A DNA stretch of 40,349 nucleotides from Opitutia bacterium UBA4506 (GTDB lineage Bacteria > Verrucomicrobiota > Verrucomicrobiia > Opitutales > Puniceicoccaceae): positions 1-40,349 of the forward strand of contig DGMY01000037.1 of assembly GCA_002388665.1 (NCBI GenBank), given 5' to 3'. The notes under the pieces were generated by a model. The model saw only the letters and a list, made by a program, of their open reading frames with translations. It was not told the origin of the DNA and ran no database searches. A program made the position numbers and the translations under genes. Below, piece by piece: positions 32,440 to 40,349 of this stretch (position 1 is the stretch's first letter; each line of letters opens with the position of its first letter).

Positions 32440-33510
32440 ATGACAGACGCCCAGGCCCTCCGCTTTGACGGACTATCCCACCGCTACGGTAGAACCCGCA
32501 GCGTCCGGGACATTTCATTTTCGATTGAACCGGGTGAGATTGTCTGCCTCCTCGGCCCCTCCGGCTGTGGCAAGACAACCATCCTCCGGCTCGCCAGCGG
32601 GCTGGAGTCGCCCGAGACCGGAAGCATCCACATCGCGGGACAATGCGTGGCCCACGGCAGCCAGGTCGTGCCGCCCGAGCAGCGACCGATCTCGATGGTC
32701 TTCCAGGACTACGCCCTCTTTCCCCATCTCACCGTCATCCAGAATGTCGTCTTCGGCCTCAAACGAGTAGCCCCCAAGGAGCGCTACCGCCGGGCGACCG
32801 AGGTTCTGGAGCGGGTGGGTCTCTCCCTCTCGAAGGACCGCTTTCCCCACACCCTCAGCGGGGGTCAGCAACAGCGCGTCGCCCTGGCCCGGGCCATAGC
32901 CCTGCGACCGCAACTGATGCTCATGGACGAGCCCTTCTCCAACCTCGACATCAACCTGCGCTTTTCCGTTCGCGAGAAGACACGCGAAGTCCTCCAGAGC
33001 CTCGGGGCGGCCACCCTCCTCGTCACCCATGACGGAGAAGAAGCCGCTCAACTCGCTGACCGCATCCTCCTCCTCAACAAAGGAGAAATTGTCCAGGAAG
33101 GCTCGCCCGAAGATTTCTACTTCTCGCCGACCTCTCCCTTCTCGGCCCGGTTCTTTGGGGAAACGATCAGCATTCCCGGCACAATCGTCCAAGGCCAAGT
33201 CCAGACCGAGATCGGCCAGTGGCCCGCCCCGGCCGGCAGCCAATCCGGCGAAGTTGAGGTTGTGATCCGCGACCAAGCCTTTCTCTTTCGCGAGCCCCAC
33301 GAGGAGCCCGAAAACCACCTCCGGTTCGAGGCCAAGATCCACGACTCGCGGGTGATGGGCGGCCGCCGCGTCACCGAGTTCCAGATCGCGCCCGCCACCC
33401 CGACTCATCGAACCTTCCGGGCCTTCCACCGCATGACGACCCGCATCCACCCCGGCGAAAACCGGCCCTGCTGGTTCGACACCCGATTGGCCTTCCCCTT
33501 CCCGAAATGA
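32440..33510 (+). CDS. Fe(III)-type ABC transporter ATP-binding protein
   Basis: 356 residues. Walker A GPSGCGKTT, Q-loop MVFQDYALFPHLTV, signature LSGGQQQRVALARA, Walker B LMLMDEPFSNLD and the H-loop TLLVTHDGEEA are all intact. After residue ~235 a TOBE-type regulatory domain follows (FFGETISIPGTIVQGQVQTE, EVEVVIRDQAFLF), as in FbpC/FutC. It is separated from the permease by 118 bases that carry a short CCCGC/GCGGG hairpin without a T-tract, so read-through from the upstream genes is likely. No clear Shine-Dalgarno precedes the ATG. Confidence 0.92.
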   Translation: MTDAQALRFDGLSHRYGRTRSVRDISFSIEPGEIVCLLGPSGCGKTTILRLASGLESPETGSIHIAGQCVAHGSQVVPPEQRPISMVFQDYALFPHLTVIQNVVFGLKRVAPKERYRRATEVLERVGLSLSKDRFPHTLSGGQQQRVALARAIALRPQLMLMDEPFSNLDINLRFSVREKTREVLQSLGAATLLVTHDGEEAAQLADRILLLNKGEIVQEGSPEDFYFSPTSPFSARFFGETISIPGTIVQGQVQTEIGQWPAPAGSQSGEVEVVIRDQAFLFREPHEEPENHLRFEAKIHDSRVMGGRRVTEFQIAPATPTHRTFRAFHRMTTRIHPGENRPCWFDTRLAFPFPK

Positions 33511-33640
33511 AAACCGGCGCGGTCCCAACGGCAGACCGCCACAACCCTCCGGCCGAGCGCGCCCCGCACCGCTCGCCAACCGGGGCGCCGACCCACTTTT
33601 TTCTAGCGGTAGCTCAAGAAGCCCGCCACCGTATCTAAGA

Positions 33641-34597
33641 GTGCTTCGTTTTTTCGTCAGACGCCTACTACTATCGATCCCCATCCTCTTTGTGGTCGCC
33701 AGCCTCACGTTCTTTCTCGTTCGGGCGGCCCCAGGCGATCCGTTTTCCGACGAGAAGAAGATCCCCGAAGCCAGCCGCGAGGAGATTGTGGCATTCTACG
33801 GGCTCGACCTTCCGGTCTGGCAACAATACCTCCGCTTCCTCGGAAACCTCCTGCGACTCGAGCCCGGCTACTCCTACTCCCATTCCGGGTACAGCGTCAC
33901 CGAGATCATCAGCACTCACTTTCCCACGACCCTCGCCTACGCCCTGCCCGGCTTCTTCCTCGCCCTCGCCATTGGGATTCCTCTGGGCTCCCTCGCCGCA
34001 ATGCGCCACGGCCGCTGGGGTGATTGGGCGGCTACAGGATTTGCGATGGTGGGAATCTGCCTGCCCACTTTTGTGATTGGCCCCCTCCTCGCCCTCTTCT
34101 TTGGGGGCTGGCTCGGCGTCCTACCCTCGGTCGGCTGGATCACCTCCGCCCAGTTCAGCGAGAACTTTGCGCCCTGGAGCTTTGTCGTCCTGCCCTCGCT
34201 CACTCTCGCCATCCTCTACGCGGCCTTCATCACCCGCTTGTCCCGCTCCGGGCTCATTGAGACGCTCCGCAGCGACTACATCCGGACTGCCCGGGCCAAG
34301 GGCCTATCCTCCCAACGCATCCTCTGGAGACACGCCCTACCCATGAGTCTCCTCCCCGTGGTCAACTTCCTCGGCCCCGCCCTAGCCGGGATGATTACCG
34401 GCTCCTTCGTCATCGAAACCATTTTCAACATTCCCGGTCTCGGCCAATTTTTCATCGAAGCGGCGATCGACCGGGACTATCCGCTCTTGCTCGGTCTGGT
34501 CGTCTTCTACGCAGCCCTCATCCTCCTGCTCAATCTTCTGGTGGACCTCCTGCAGGCCGCACTCAATCCACGCATTCGGGAGAATCTTGGCCGATGA
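33641..34597 (+). CDS. Oligopeptide/dipeptide-type ABC permease, OppB/DppB family
   Basis: 318 residues with about six transmembrane helices. The GTG start is at the family N-terminus (MLRFFVRRLLLSIPILFVVA), followed by TFFLVRAAPGDPF and YGLDLPVWQQYLRFLGNLLR. The coupling loop is DYIRTARAKGLSSQRILWRH, and FVIETIFNIPGLGQFFIEAA is the family's late signature. It overlaps the OppC gene as ATGA. The 130-base gap from the iron-type ATPase contains no clear terminator. No Opp-type binding protein or Opp-type ATPase is nearby, so these must be encoded elsewhere, and the substrate (peptide, sugar or other) cannot be stated. Confidence 0.92.
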   Translation: MLRFFVRRLLLSIPILFVVASLTFFLVRAAPGDPFSDEKKIPEASREEIVAFYGLDLPVWQQYLRFLGNLLRLEPGYSYSHSGYSVTEIISTHFPTTLAYALPGFFLALAIGIPLGSLAAMRHGRWGDWAATGFAMVGICLPTFVIGPLLALFFGGWLGVLPSVGWITSAQFSENFAPWSFVVLPSLTLAILYAAFITRLSRSGLIETLRSDYIRTARAKGLSSQRILWRHALPMSLLPVVNFLGPALAGMITGSFVIETIFNIPGLGQFFIEAAIDRDYPLLLGLVVFYAALILLLNLLVDLLQAALNPRIRENLGR

Positions 34598-35784
34598 CCG
34601 ACGCCCCCTCCATCCGCCCGACTCCGGGCATCCTCCGCCGCATTCTGACCAGCCCACCGGCTGCGACCTCCCTCGGCGTCTTTCTATTGATCACCGCCCT
34701 GTGCTGGCTCGCACCTGCGCTCTGGATCAAGGAGCCCAACACCACCCGGCTCTCCCTCGGTGCCACGGCCCCCCTCGCAACCATCTACGACCTTACACCC
34801 GCCGGCAGCGACACCCCCGACCGGCTCATCGACGAAACCCGCGCCCAGCAGCTCATCCGAAATGGCCTCTCTCTCGAGCTGCCTGGCAGTGGCATCGACA
34901 TCGCGAACGAGCCCTCCATCGTTTGGATTGAGATCCCCCCCATCATCCGCTCAACCAGTGGCGGCCCCATACGCCCGGTCTGGATCCTTCCGGAATCGGT
35001 CGAGGCCTTTTTCCAACAAGCCGCCGAACAACTCCCCGAAGGGCTCTCCTCCCTTCCCGGCCCACCGGAACAGTTTGCCACCTACTACCAAGTCCACACC
35101 TCCCCAATTCGCTTCCTCGCCGGAACCGACGAACTCGGCCGAGACCTCCTCGCCCGCACGCTCGTCGGGGGACGGCTCTCGATCGCGGTCGGGCTCGCGG
35201 CCACCCTGGTCTCGGTCACCATCGGCATCGTTTACGGAGGCGTTGCCGGCTACATCGGCGGCAAGCTCGACTCCCTCATGATGCGGTTTGTCGACATCCT
35301 CTACGCCCTCCCCTTTCTCATTTTCGTAATTCTTCTCATGGTGGTCTTCCCCCGATCACTCCTACTCCTCTTTCTGGCAATCGGTGCGGTTGAGTGGCTC
35401 ACGACCGCGCGAATCGTACGCGGCGAGGTGCTCTCGATCAAAAAATTACCCTTTGTCGACGCAGCCCGCACGCTCGGACTCAGCCACGGCACGATTCTCT
35501 TCCGACACATTCTCCCCAACACCCTTCCGCCGGTCATCGTCTACGCGACGCTCACAATCCCCACCGTGATTCTCCTCGAGTCCGTCCTCAGCTTCCTCGG
35601 ACTCGGCGTCCAGCCCCCACACAGCTCCTGGGGCGTCCTCCTCAACGAAGGCGCTGAGCGGATGCAAACTTACCCGTGGATGCTGATCTTCCCCGCCAGC
35701 CTCTTCGCCGTCACCCTCCTCAGCCTCAACTTCCTCGGCGACAGCCTCCGCGACCTCCTCGATCCCAAGAGCAACGGCAGGTAG
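34594..35784 (+). CDS. Oligopeptide/dipeptide-type ABC permease, OppC/DppC family, with a long periplasmic loop
   Basis: 396 residues, longer than the usual ~300. The first helix (~24-46) is followed by about 125 residues of extracytoplasmic sequence (PNTTRLSLGATAPLATIYDL to FATYYQVHTSPIRFL), whereas typical members have about 40-60. The permease core begins at the family motif AGTDELGRDLLARTLVGGRL (~172-192) and contains the coupling loop DAARTLGLSHGTILFRHILP and SVLSFLGLGVQPPHSSWGVL. It starts on the OppB stop (ATGA). The long loop may recognise an unusual binding protein or substrate. It is the last gene before a 463-base gap. Confidence 0.91.
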   Translation: MTDAPSIRPTPGILRRILTSPPAATSLGVFLLITALCWLAPALWIKEPNTTRLSLGATAPLATIYDLTPAGSDTPDRLIDETRAQQLIRNGLSLELPGSGIDIANEPSIVWIEIPPIIRSTSGGPIRPVWILPESVEAFFQQAAEQLPEGLSSLPGPPEQFATYYQVHTSPIRFLAGTDELGRDLLARTLVGGRLSIAVGLAATLVSVTIGIVYGGVAGYIGGKLDSLMMRFVDILYALPFLIFVILLMVVFPRSLLLLFLAIGAVEWLTTARIVRGEVLSIKKLPFVDAARTLGLSHGTILFRHILPNTLPPVIVYATLTIPTVILLESVLSFLGLGVQPPHSSWGVLLNEGAERMQTYPWMLIFPASLFAVTLLSLNFLGDSLRDLLDPKSNGR

Positions 35785-36190
35785 GCCCTGCGATCGCCCC
35801 ATCAGGGCAAGTGCCGGCACCAGGCGCACAGTAATCCGCAGGACAAGACCTCGCGCCCTCCCGTGACCAAAACTGCAAGCGCCCAGGGCATTGGACCGAC
35901 CACACTTCCAGTAGCGCCCGGGAAGAGCACCGCTCCCGACTCCCCACAGCTACCCGGGACTACCCGCGGCACTGCAATGGGGCCAGTCCCCCCGACGATC
36001 CGAGAATACGATCGATACGGACGGCAATCCGTACGAACGGAGAGGCAACACCCACCTCTCGAGGACAGGATCCCAACCACCTCCCTGGAAAACCCATTCC
36101 CGCCACCAGAGGGTCTTTGAACTCTCGAACCGATGATGAGAGCAAATCAACCTCCGGGACTCCGCGGCGCCTCACTCTCCCCGCGCACGC
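35785..36190. other. Intergenic region with no recognisable gene
   Basis: Short open frames on both strands are Pro/Arg- or Trp/Arg-rich with no family resemblance. Small inverted repeats are present: GCCCTG/CAGGGC at 35787-35810 and TACGGA/TCCGTA near 36015-36033. It could hold the 3' end of the oppBC transcript, but no T-tract terminator for the plus strand is seen until the hairpin at 36.2 kb. Confidence 0.4.
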
Positions 36191-36229
36191 AAAAAAAAAC
36201 GCCCGAACCGTGAGGTTCGAGCGTTTTTG
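36191..36229 (-). terminator. Intrinsic terminator of the downstream PEP-CTERM gene (minus strand)
   Basis: Read on the minus strand: CGCTCGAACC, loop TCAC, GGTTCGGGCG, then a run of nine T. One mismatch lies in the stem. The plus strand also ends in five T, so it may serve the oppBC transcript as well. Confidence 0.9.
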
Positions 36230-36247
36230 AAAAAAGATAAATTGTCT

Positions 36248-36859
36248 TTAGCGGCGGCGGCGGATCATCGCCAAGCCCAACCCAAGAACACCAGCGATCA
36301 GCGCGTAGGCTTCTGGCTCAGGAACGACGGTCAGGTCGGCGGCACCTGCAGTAACGGAAGCGGAGATGTCTACCGCGCTACCCGCAGCAGGCAAGACAAG
36401 TCCAAGATCAGAAAAACCATAGCTATCGCCCACATCTGCTGAACTGGTTGAAAACCAAATTAGCCCATAAGACTGACCCGAATCCACTGGCGTAGACGTT
36501 CCAGCTCCGACTGGCACCTGTACATTACCAATATAACCTCCGCTGAAAGGCGGTGGACCCGCAACTGTGTCGGTATCCGCTCTATAAAAATACAAGCCGC
36601 TATCTCCAGATTGTACATCCAACTCAACATAACTCGAATTCACGGGAAAAGCCGTGATGGGAAGAAGCAAACTGCTCTCCAAATCAGCAAATCCTGATCC
36701 TGTCGTATCAATCACAATGCCCCATGCCATGCCGTCTGTTACAACGTTGCTTTCATTTTCAAATCCAAAAGTGTCAACCTGCAACGTGACACTTTGGGCG
36801 GAAAGAAAACTTGCACAAACGACTCCGAATGAGACTAGTATTTTCGATTTCAATTTCAT
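36248..36859 (-). CDS. PEP-CTERM sorting-domain protein
   Basis: 203 residues. The signal peptide is MKLKSKILVSFGVVCASFLSAQ. The C-terminus VVPEPEAYALIAGVLGLGLA then MIRRRR is a complete PEP-CTERM signal, with the stop directly after the arginines. The mature part is acidic and Ser/Gly/Thr-rich (LQVDTFGFENESNVVTDGMA, SSYVELDVQSGDSGLYFYRA) with no catalytic motif. Base composition is more AT-rich than in the ABC-transporter genes before it. A terminator lies immediately downstream. The next gene upstream on the same strand ends 29 bases before its start, so the two may form a unit. Likely exported and handled by an exosortase encoded elsewhere. Confidence 0.86.
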   Translation of the reverse strand: MKLKSKILVSFGVVCASFLSAQSVTLQVDTFGFENESNVVTDGMAWGIVIDTTGSGFADLESSLLLPITAFPVNSSYVELDVQSGDSGLYFYRADTDTVAGPPPFSGGYIGNVQVPVGAGTSTPVDSGQSYGLIWFSTSSADVGDSYGFSDLGLVLPAAGSAVDISASVTAGAADLTVVPEPEAYALIAGVLGLGLAMIRRRR

Positions 36860-36888
36860 AATTCTAAATAAAAACTAACAATTAGATA

Positions 36889-37917
36889 CTACTCTGACTC
36901 TGATCCCAGCGGCGACGGAACTGAAACGACAGAGGAAGACACTCCATTCACAGCTTTTCTGTAAACCAGCCCATCTCCTGGACTTAACATATGATCGTTC
37001 ATATCGACAGATCCAGCATACCAGCCATAAGAACCGTAGTAGCGAGCAATCAAATACGGACTTTTATTCACACCAACTTGCTCCGTATCGTAGAAGAACA
37101 ACTGGTCTCCTTCGGACACGGAAGCTTCGTCAAAAATCTCTGAGAGCTCAATCGGCACGGGAAAGTGAGTAGAAATGCGAATATCCTGCTCTCGTAATTC
37201 ATCAACTAATGCTACGTTAAATCGAAACTTCGAAACCATGACCGATCCGGTAACAACGAGCTCCAAGGCTGCACTGCTAGGTGTACGCACAACAAATGAC
37301 TCGTCTGGATAAATAGGATGTCCATCGCTAAATTCAGCTCCAGAGTACCAACCATGCCCTTCGAAGTACTCAACAACATTTGACGGAGAATTGTTCACCC
37401 CTACTTGCGCTCGGTCATAAAACAAAACTTCCAATCCATTGGGGACATCGGAACCTTCAAATAGAGTACCCAAGGTCCATAGAGGGATAACACTTATCCG
37501 ATCATTTAATTGAACACCGCCAGCTTCACCCAAATCAAAATCTTCCGAAACATAGCTGAGAGTCAAAGAGTCTGTTCCGTTCTCGATAATGATGGCAAAC
37601 GCACCCTCCATCTCGCCACTAGTAACAAGAGCAAAATATTTATCTGCAAATTCGTCCACCGTCCACCCGACTCCTTCAGCGAACTCAACTTCATTGAAAC
37701 CGGAGAAACCTTCTATCGCCCCTTGGAACACCGGGGCTCCGTGTAGAGGCACCGAAGCCAACGCATCTGTACCAGCTGGAACCTCCAATTTTATCGCCCC
37801 GACCGGATCGGTCGAAACCGAAGTTTGGGCTGAAAGAGAAGAAAGAACCGCCGCAGAGGCTCCGAGAAAAAGAGAAATTGACTGTGTTGGGCTCATAAAC
37901 ATGTCGATATTTGCCAT
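36889..37917 (-). CDS. Secreted TIGR02597-like protein with an internal duplication
   Basis: 342 residues from the ATG at 37917. A GTG 16 codons upstream and ATGs 5 and 7 codons downstream are also possible; the region SPTQSISLFLGASAAVLSSL, cleaved near SAQ, acts as the signal peptide in each case. The opening TSVSTDPVGAIKLEVPAGTD followed by VPLHGAPVFQGAIEG resembles the Verrucomicrobia paralogous family TIGR02597, from memory. Two copies of a ~50-residue unit are visible at ~165-213 and ~274-323: LFYDRAQVGVNNSPSNVVEY with GWYSGA, and FFYDTEQVGVNKSPYLIARY with GWYAGS. There is no PEP-CTERM tail. It is AT-rich relative to neighbours. Function unknown. Confidence 0.75.
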   Translation of the reverse strand: MANIDMFMSPTQSISLFLGASAAVLSSLSAQTSVSTDPVGAIKLEVPAGTDALASVPLHGAPVFQGAIEGFSGFNEVEFAEGVGWTVDEFADKYFALVTSGEMEGAFAIIIENGTDSLTLSYVSEDFDLGEAGGVQLNDRISVIPLWTLGTLFEGSDVPNGLEVLFYDRAQVGVNNSPSNVVEYFEGHGWYSGAEFSDGHPIYPDESFVVRTPSSAALELVVTGSVMVSKFRFNVALVDELREQDIRISTHFPVPIELSEIFDEASVSEGDQLFFYDTEQVGVNKSPYLIARYYGSYGWYAGSVDMNDHMLSPGDGLVYRKAVNGVSSSVVSVPSPLGSESE

Positions 37918-38424
37918 GACTTTCTGGGTTTTGGGGGTTGATAGCAAGTCGAAAATGGCCTTCACCCCGAGCGCTTCTACCGAGAGAATTAGGCTGCCCA
38001 GAGGAATGTTTCAGCGTCGTAACAAACTGACGAGAGGAAATTTAGAGAAGCCCCAATCGCCGATCACAATGCTGCCCGTCCTTCACCCCCAAAGCACCGG
38101 CTCAACCTTTTTTACAAAAATCCGCAATTGAGACTCAAATTCAGATAAGTCCAAATCCCTGAATCGCGCGCCCCACGGGGAAGGATTGAGAATGGGGCAG
38201 CAGTCTCCTCCCTGCATCGAATTCGGTCGCCACGGCGAAGGAGCAGCCGTTAAATGTAAATCTATTGCGACAAATTCATAAATCAGGTACCCAGAGAGGC
38301 TGAAAGGATTGCGGCCCTTCGGCGATTCCCCCTTTCTCAATTTGACGGGAATAGAATGCACTGCCTTTGGCTCTCACGCTCAGCAACAGTTTCACCACCC
38401 ACTAACGACTACGTCCTTCGGCCC
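37918..38424. other. Divergent intergenic region, ~500 bases
   Basis: Lies between the minus-strand TIGR02597-like gene and the plus-strand PEP-CTERM gene; both promoters should be here. TGAGACTCAAATTCA at 38129-38143 shares the left half of the Fur-like dyad at 24617. TTTTTTACAAAAA precedes it. No gene is recognisable; the in-frame 5' extension of the next gene (from 38356) is not needed for its signal peptide. Confidence 0.4.
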
Positions 38425-39957
38425 ATGAAATCCATCTCTCTCCTTTCTGCACTGGCCCTCAGCGGCCTCAGCGCTCACGCTCAGTTGGATCTGGTCTTCC
38501 AGGACAACGCGGCCAACTACGACACGGACGACGTCTGGATCACCTTTGACAATGGCGGCGGGGCGACCCCGTTCGACGTCACCTATACGAATACGACAAC
38601 CGGACTCCAATCGGTGACCTTCGACAGTCCCGGCGGGATCACGAACCACCTGACCAGCTCGATCAAGTTGTCCGACGTGGCCAACAGCACCTTCACCATC
38701 AACAGCGTGAGCAGCGTGGCGGTCTTTGTGAGCTACGGGGATGCATTTTCTAACCTCACCGCCTCACCCTCCTTTTTTGAGGGAACTCCCGGGGCGAACA
38801 TCTCCTATCAAAATTTTGAAATCACTCGCACCGGCGGGGCGGGTGACCAGGGCAACCTGACCAACATCAATTACTTCACCGCTCCGATGAGCATCGACAG
38901 CTACTCCTCGGACTACATGGGTGGCACCACGGCCCTGCAGAGCACGGGATTCAACCAAACCACCGCCCAAGTCGCCAACGCACTGAATGCGGTCTCTCCC
39001 ACCAGTGCCGTGACCGACGGCGGCGCCCTGCGCCGGTTCGTAGGGCCCTCGAGCTACACGACCAATCCGCCCTTCCCCAGCTTCGAGAGCTACATCGACA
39101 GCGTCAACGTGAGCGGGGTGACAAACGACATCCAGAACAGCAACGCCTTCAACACCAACGGGTCCGACGGAACGAATGGCACGAACTACAATTTCACCTT
39201 TGAACTGACCTCCGCGGTCAACTCCGACGGCGACATCATCCTGACCGGAGACATCACCACGCAGGTCAAGGACAACTCCTCCGGCGTTACCTCACCTGGA
39301 ACCACCTACACCGACGCGACCATCACCATCTCCGGCAGCGACCAGGAGAAAGTGGACTCCATCATCTACGGTCAAACCGCAGTCCCCTCAAGCCTGGCCA
39401 CCCAAGTGACCTATGGAAGCGGATGGTACGACTGGGCGGCTTTCGTCCAAGACCCCACCAATAACCTGACCAATTCATTCCCCGTGACCGGCACCCCCGG
39501 AAGCGCGGAGAACCTGGCAAACCTGACCCTCACCCGGACGGCGATCGGCGAAATCACCACCGCGATTCTCATGGGCTTCCTCGGCAGCACGACCGAAATC
39601 GACGGTACCGCGCTCGACCAAATGGCCAGCTATGAATGGTGGCAAATCGACCCCATGCAAGCCTTCGACGAAATCCAACCCACCAACCCCTACTACAACG
39701 AGTGGGCGCAAGTCATCTTCGATGCGACGACCAACGGAGCCTACAGCATTCCCTTCAGCGACCGACTCGGCAGCGGCCCACTGGTCAACACCGTCCAGTT
39801 CAACAAAGACGGAACCAGCTACGACATCGACAAATGGGTAGTAGGATTCGGCGACCCCATCACAGGCGCCATGATCCCCGAACCCAGCACCAGCGCATTC
39901 CTCCTAGCAGGTGCCGCAGCAGGTTTGGTGATGATCCGCCGCCGGCGGAACGGGTAG
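38425..39957 (+). CDS. PEP-CTERM protein with beta-1,3-glucanase (GH64-like) features
   Basis: 510 residues from the ATG at 38425, chosen because MKSISLLSALALSGLSAHAQ is a full signal peptide. C-terminus: MIPEPSTSAFLLAGAAAGLV then MIRRRR, a PEP-CTERM signal. The ectodomain recalls the GH64/thaumatin-like glucanase layout: an early strand block (DTDDVWITFDNGG), VSSVAVFVSYGDAF, then NLTNINYFTAPMSIDSYSSD at the place of the family's 'NISYVDF...PIGL' segment, and a final YNEWAQVIFDATTNGAYSIP, FSDRLGSGPLV. Catalytic acids were not identified with certainty. It is Asn/Thr/Ser-rich, typical of surface proteins. Alternative: a non-enzymatic surface protein using the same fold. Confidence 0.72.
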   Translation: MKSISLLSALALSGLSAHAQLDLVFQDNAANYDTDDVWITFDNGGGATPFDVTYTNTTTGLQSVTFDSPGGITNHLTSSIKLSDVANSTFTINSVSSVAVFVSYGDAFSNLTASPSFFEGTPGANISYQNFEITRTGGAGDQGNLTNINYFTAPMSIDSYSSDYMGGTTALQSTGFNQTTAQVANALNAVSPTSAVTDGGALRRFVGPSSYTTNPPFPSFESYIDSVNVSGVTNDIQNSNAFNTNGSDGTNGTNYNFTFELTSAVNSDGDIILTGDITTQVKDNSSGVTSPGTTYTDATITISGSDQEKVDSIIYGQTAVPSSLATQVTYGSGWYDWAAFVQDPTNNLTNSFPVTGTPGSAENLANLTLTRTAIGEITTAILMGFLGSTTEIDGTALDQMASYEWWQIDPMQAFDEIQPTNPYYNEWAQVIFDATTNGAYSIPFSDRLGSGPLVNTVQFNKDGTSYDIDKWVVGFGDPITGAMIPEPSTSAFLLAGAAAGLVMIRRRRNG

Positions 39958-39977
39958 GACCCAGGGAGAAGGGCGCG

Positions 39978-40349
39978 ACTCTTGTGGTGAGGTGCACTCT
40001 TGTGGAAGTGCACTCTTGTGGCGTGACGCTTCAGCGAACGTTCTGTGCGTCAGCCCACACGCAGCCGTGGAAACTGCCCCTTACACAGCGAACGTTTGCT
40101 AAAGCTGCACGCTACGGGAAAAACCATTTATGCCGTGACGCTCTTGTGGCGTGACGCTTCAGCGAACGGTCTGTGCGTCAGCCCACACACAGCCGTAGAG
40201 ACTGCCCCTTGCACAGCGAACGTTTGCTAAAGCTGCACGCTACGAGAGTGGCATTCTTGTGGCGTGACGCTTCAGCGAACGTTCTGCGCGTCAGCCCATA
40301 CGCAGCCATGGAGACTGCCCCTTGCACGGCGAACGTTTGCTAAAGCTGC
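39978..40349. repeat. Tandem REP/BIME-like inverted-repeat array (continues past the window)
   Basis: Three ~98-bp units occur at 40018-40115, 40146-40243 and 40259-end (cut by the window), spaced 128 and 113 bases start to start and separated by non-conserved spacers. Each begins GTGGCGTGACGC and ends GCTGCACGCTAC. The first 26 bases and the reverse complement of the last 26 agree at 21 positions. Within the left arm GTGGCGTGACGC also folds onto GCGTCAGCCCAC (10 of 12 paired). Two extra copies of the leading TCTTGTGG lie before unit 1 (39980, 39998). The GTGG/GTAG ends plus foldback resemble REP elements moved by REP-associated tyrosine transposases. No transposase is in the window. Confidence 0.85.

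Noticed and set aside
32515..33708. 397-codon open frame on the minus strand opposite the Fe-type ATPase gene
   Set aside because: It is antisense to an intact ABC ATPase with all motifs, is Gly/Arg/Glu-rich with no family pattern, and exists because GC-rich codons suppress stops in that frame.
35863..36120. Small open frames on both strands in the oppC - PEP-CTERM gap
   Set aside because: Proline-rich or Trp/Arg-rich chance products without ribosome sites, and no conserved pattern.
38356..38424. In-frame 23-codon extension of the last PEP-CTERM gene
   Set aside because: Would bury the signal peptide behind MHCLWLSRSATVSPP; the downstream ATG at 38425 gives a normal leader.
40045..40230. 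Short open frames reading through the tandem repeat array
   Set aside because: They simply translate the repeat unit twice and have no start signal or family pattern.
39978..40349. CRISPR array
   Set aside because: Repeats are ~98 bp, internally palindromic and diverged, spacers are 10-30 bases and unequal, and no cas gene is present. The pattern fits REP/BIME-like elements.

Overview
The window looks like chromosomal DNA of a marine-type Verrucomicrobiota bacterium, most likely class Opitutia (Puniceicoccales/Coraliomargarita-like). The evidence is a giant secreted-pilin-like protein resembling 'Verru_Chthon cassette protein A', three secreted proteins with PEP-CTERM tails ending in I-RRRR, a protein resembling the Verrucomicrobia-specific TIGR02597 family, AFTLVELL/GFTLIELL pseudopilins, and many starts with weak or no Shine-Dalgarno. 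The genus assignment is inference. No rRNA, tRNA, CRISPR, transposase or prophage gene was seen.

Layout. 0.2-4.2 kb (+): glycolysis genes gpmA and class II fbaA (closed by a strong terminator), then the overlapping pair proA-mazG. 4.2-8.6 kb (-): a 1233-residue GspK/PilX-like protein and a translationally coupled small exported protein. 9.1-12.3 kb (+): a PEP-CTERM protein and a secreted CBM/FnIII/parallel beta-helix protein that probably acts on a polysaccharide. 12.4-20.3 kb: a self-contained fructose PTS, fruB (IIA-HPr-EI fusion), fruK, fruA (IIB'BC) and an OprB-type sugar porin, all on the minus strand. A LacI-family regulator diverges from it, with a perfect 16-bp palindromic operator and a second imperfect one in the shared promoter region.

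20.3-24.5 kb (-): an overlapping cluster of a soluble FtsK/SpoIIIE ATPase lacking the membrane domain, a leucine-rich-variant/HEAT-like repeat protein, and two small paralogous coiled-coil proteins with opposite-charge tails. I regard this as the best candidate for an undescribed system. 24.9-28.3 kb: a dolichyl-phosphate-mannose-synthase-like GT2 (+), then on the minus strand a SET-domain methyltransferase, an MGDG-synthase-like glycosyltransferase and a tandem SCP2-like protein coupled by an ATGA overlap; this is probably a lipid or glycolipid locus. 28.3-29.4 kb (-): two pseudopilins, one with a textbook EF-hand loop.

29.6-33.5 kb (+): a complete Fe(III)-type ABC importer (binding protein, two-domain permease, ATPase). 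33.6-35.8 kb (+): an OppB/OppC permease pair without its binding protein or ATPases. 36.2-40.0 kb: secreted surface proteins (PEP-CTERM, TIGR02597-like, PEP-CTERM with GH64-like features) in a locally more AT-rich stretch. The right edge, 39.98-40.35 kb, is a tandem array of ~98-bp inverted-repeat units resembling REP/BIME elements and runs off the window.
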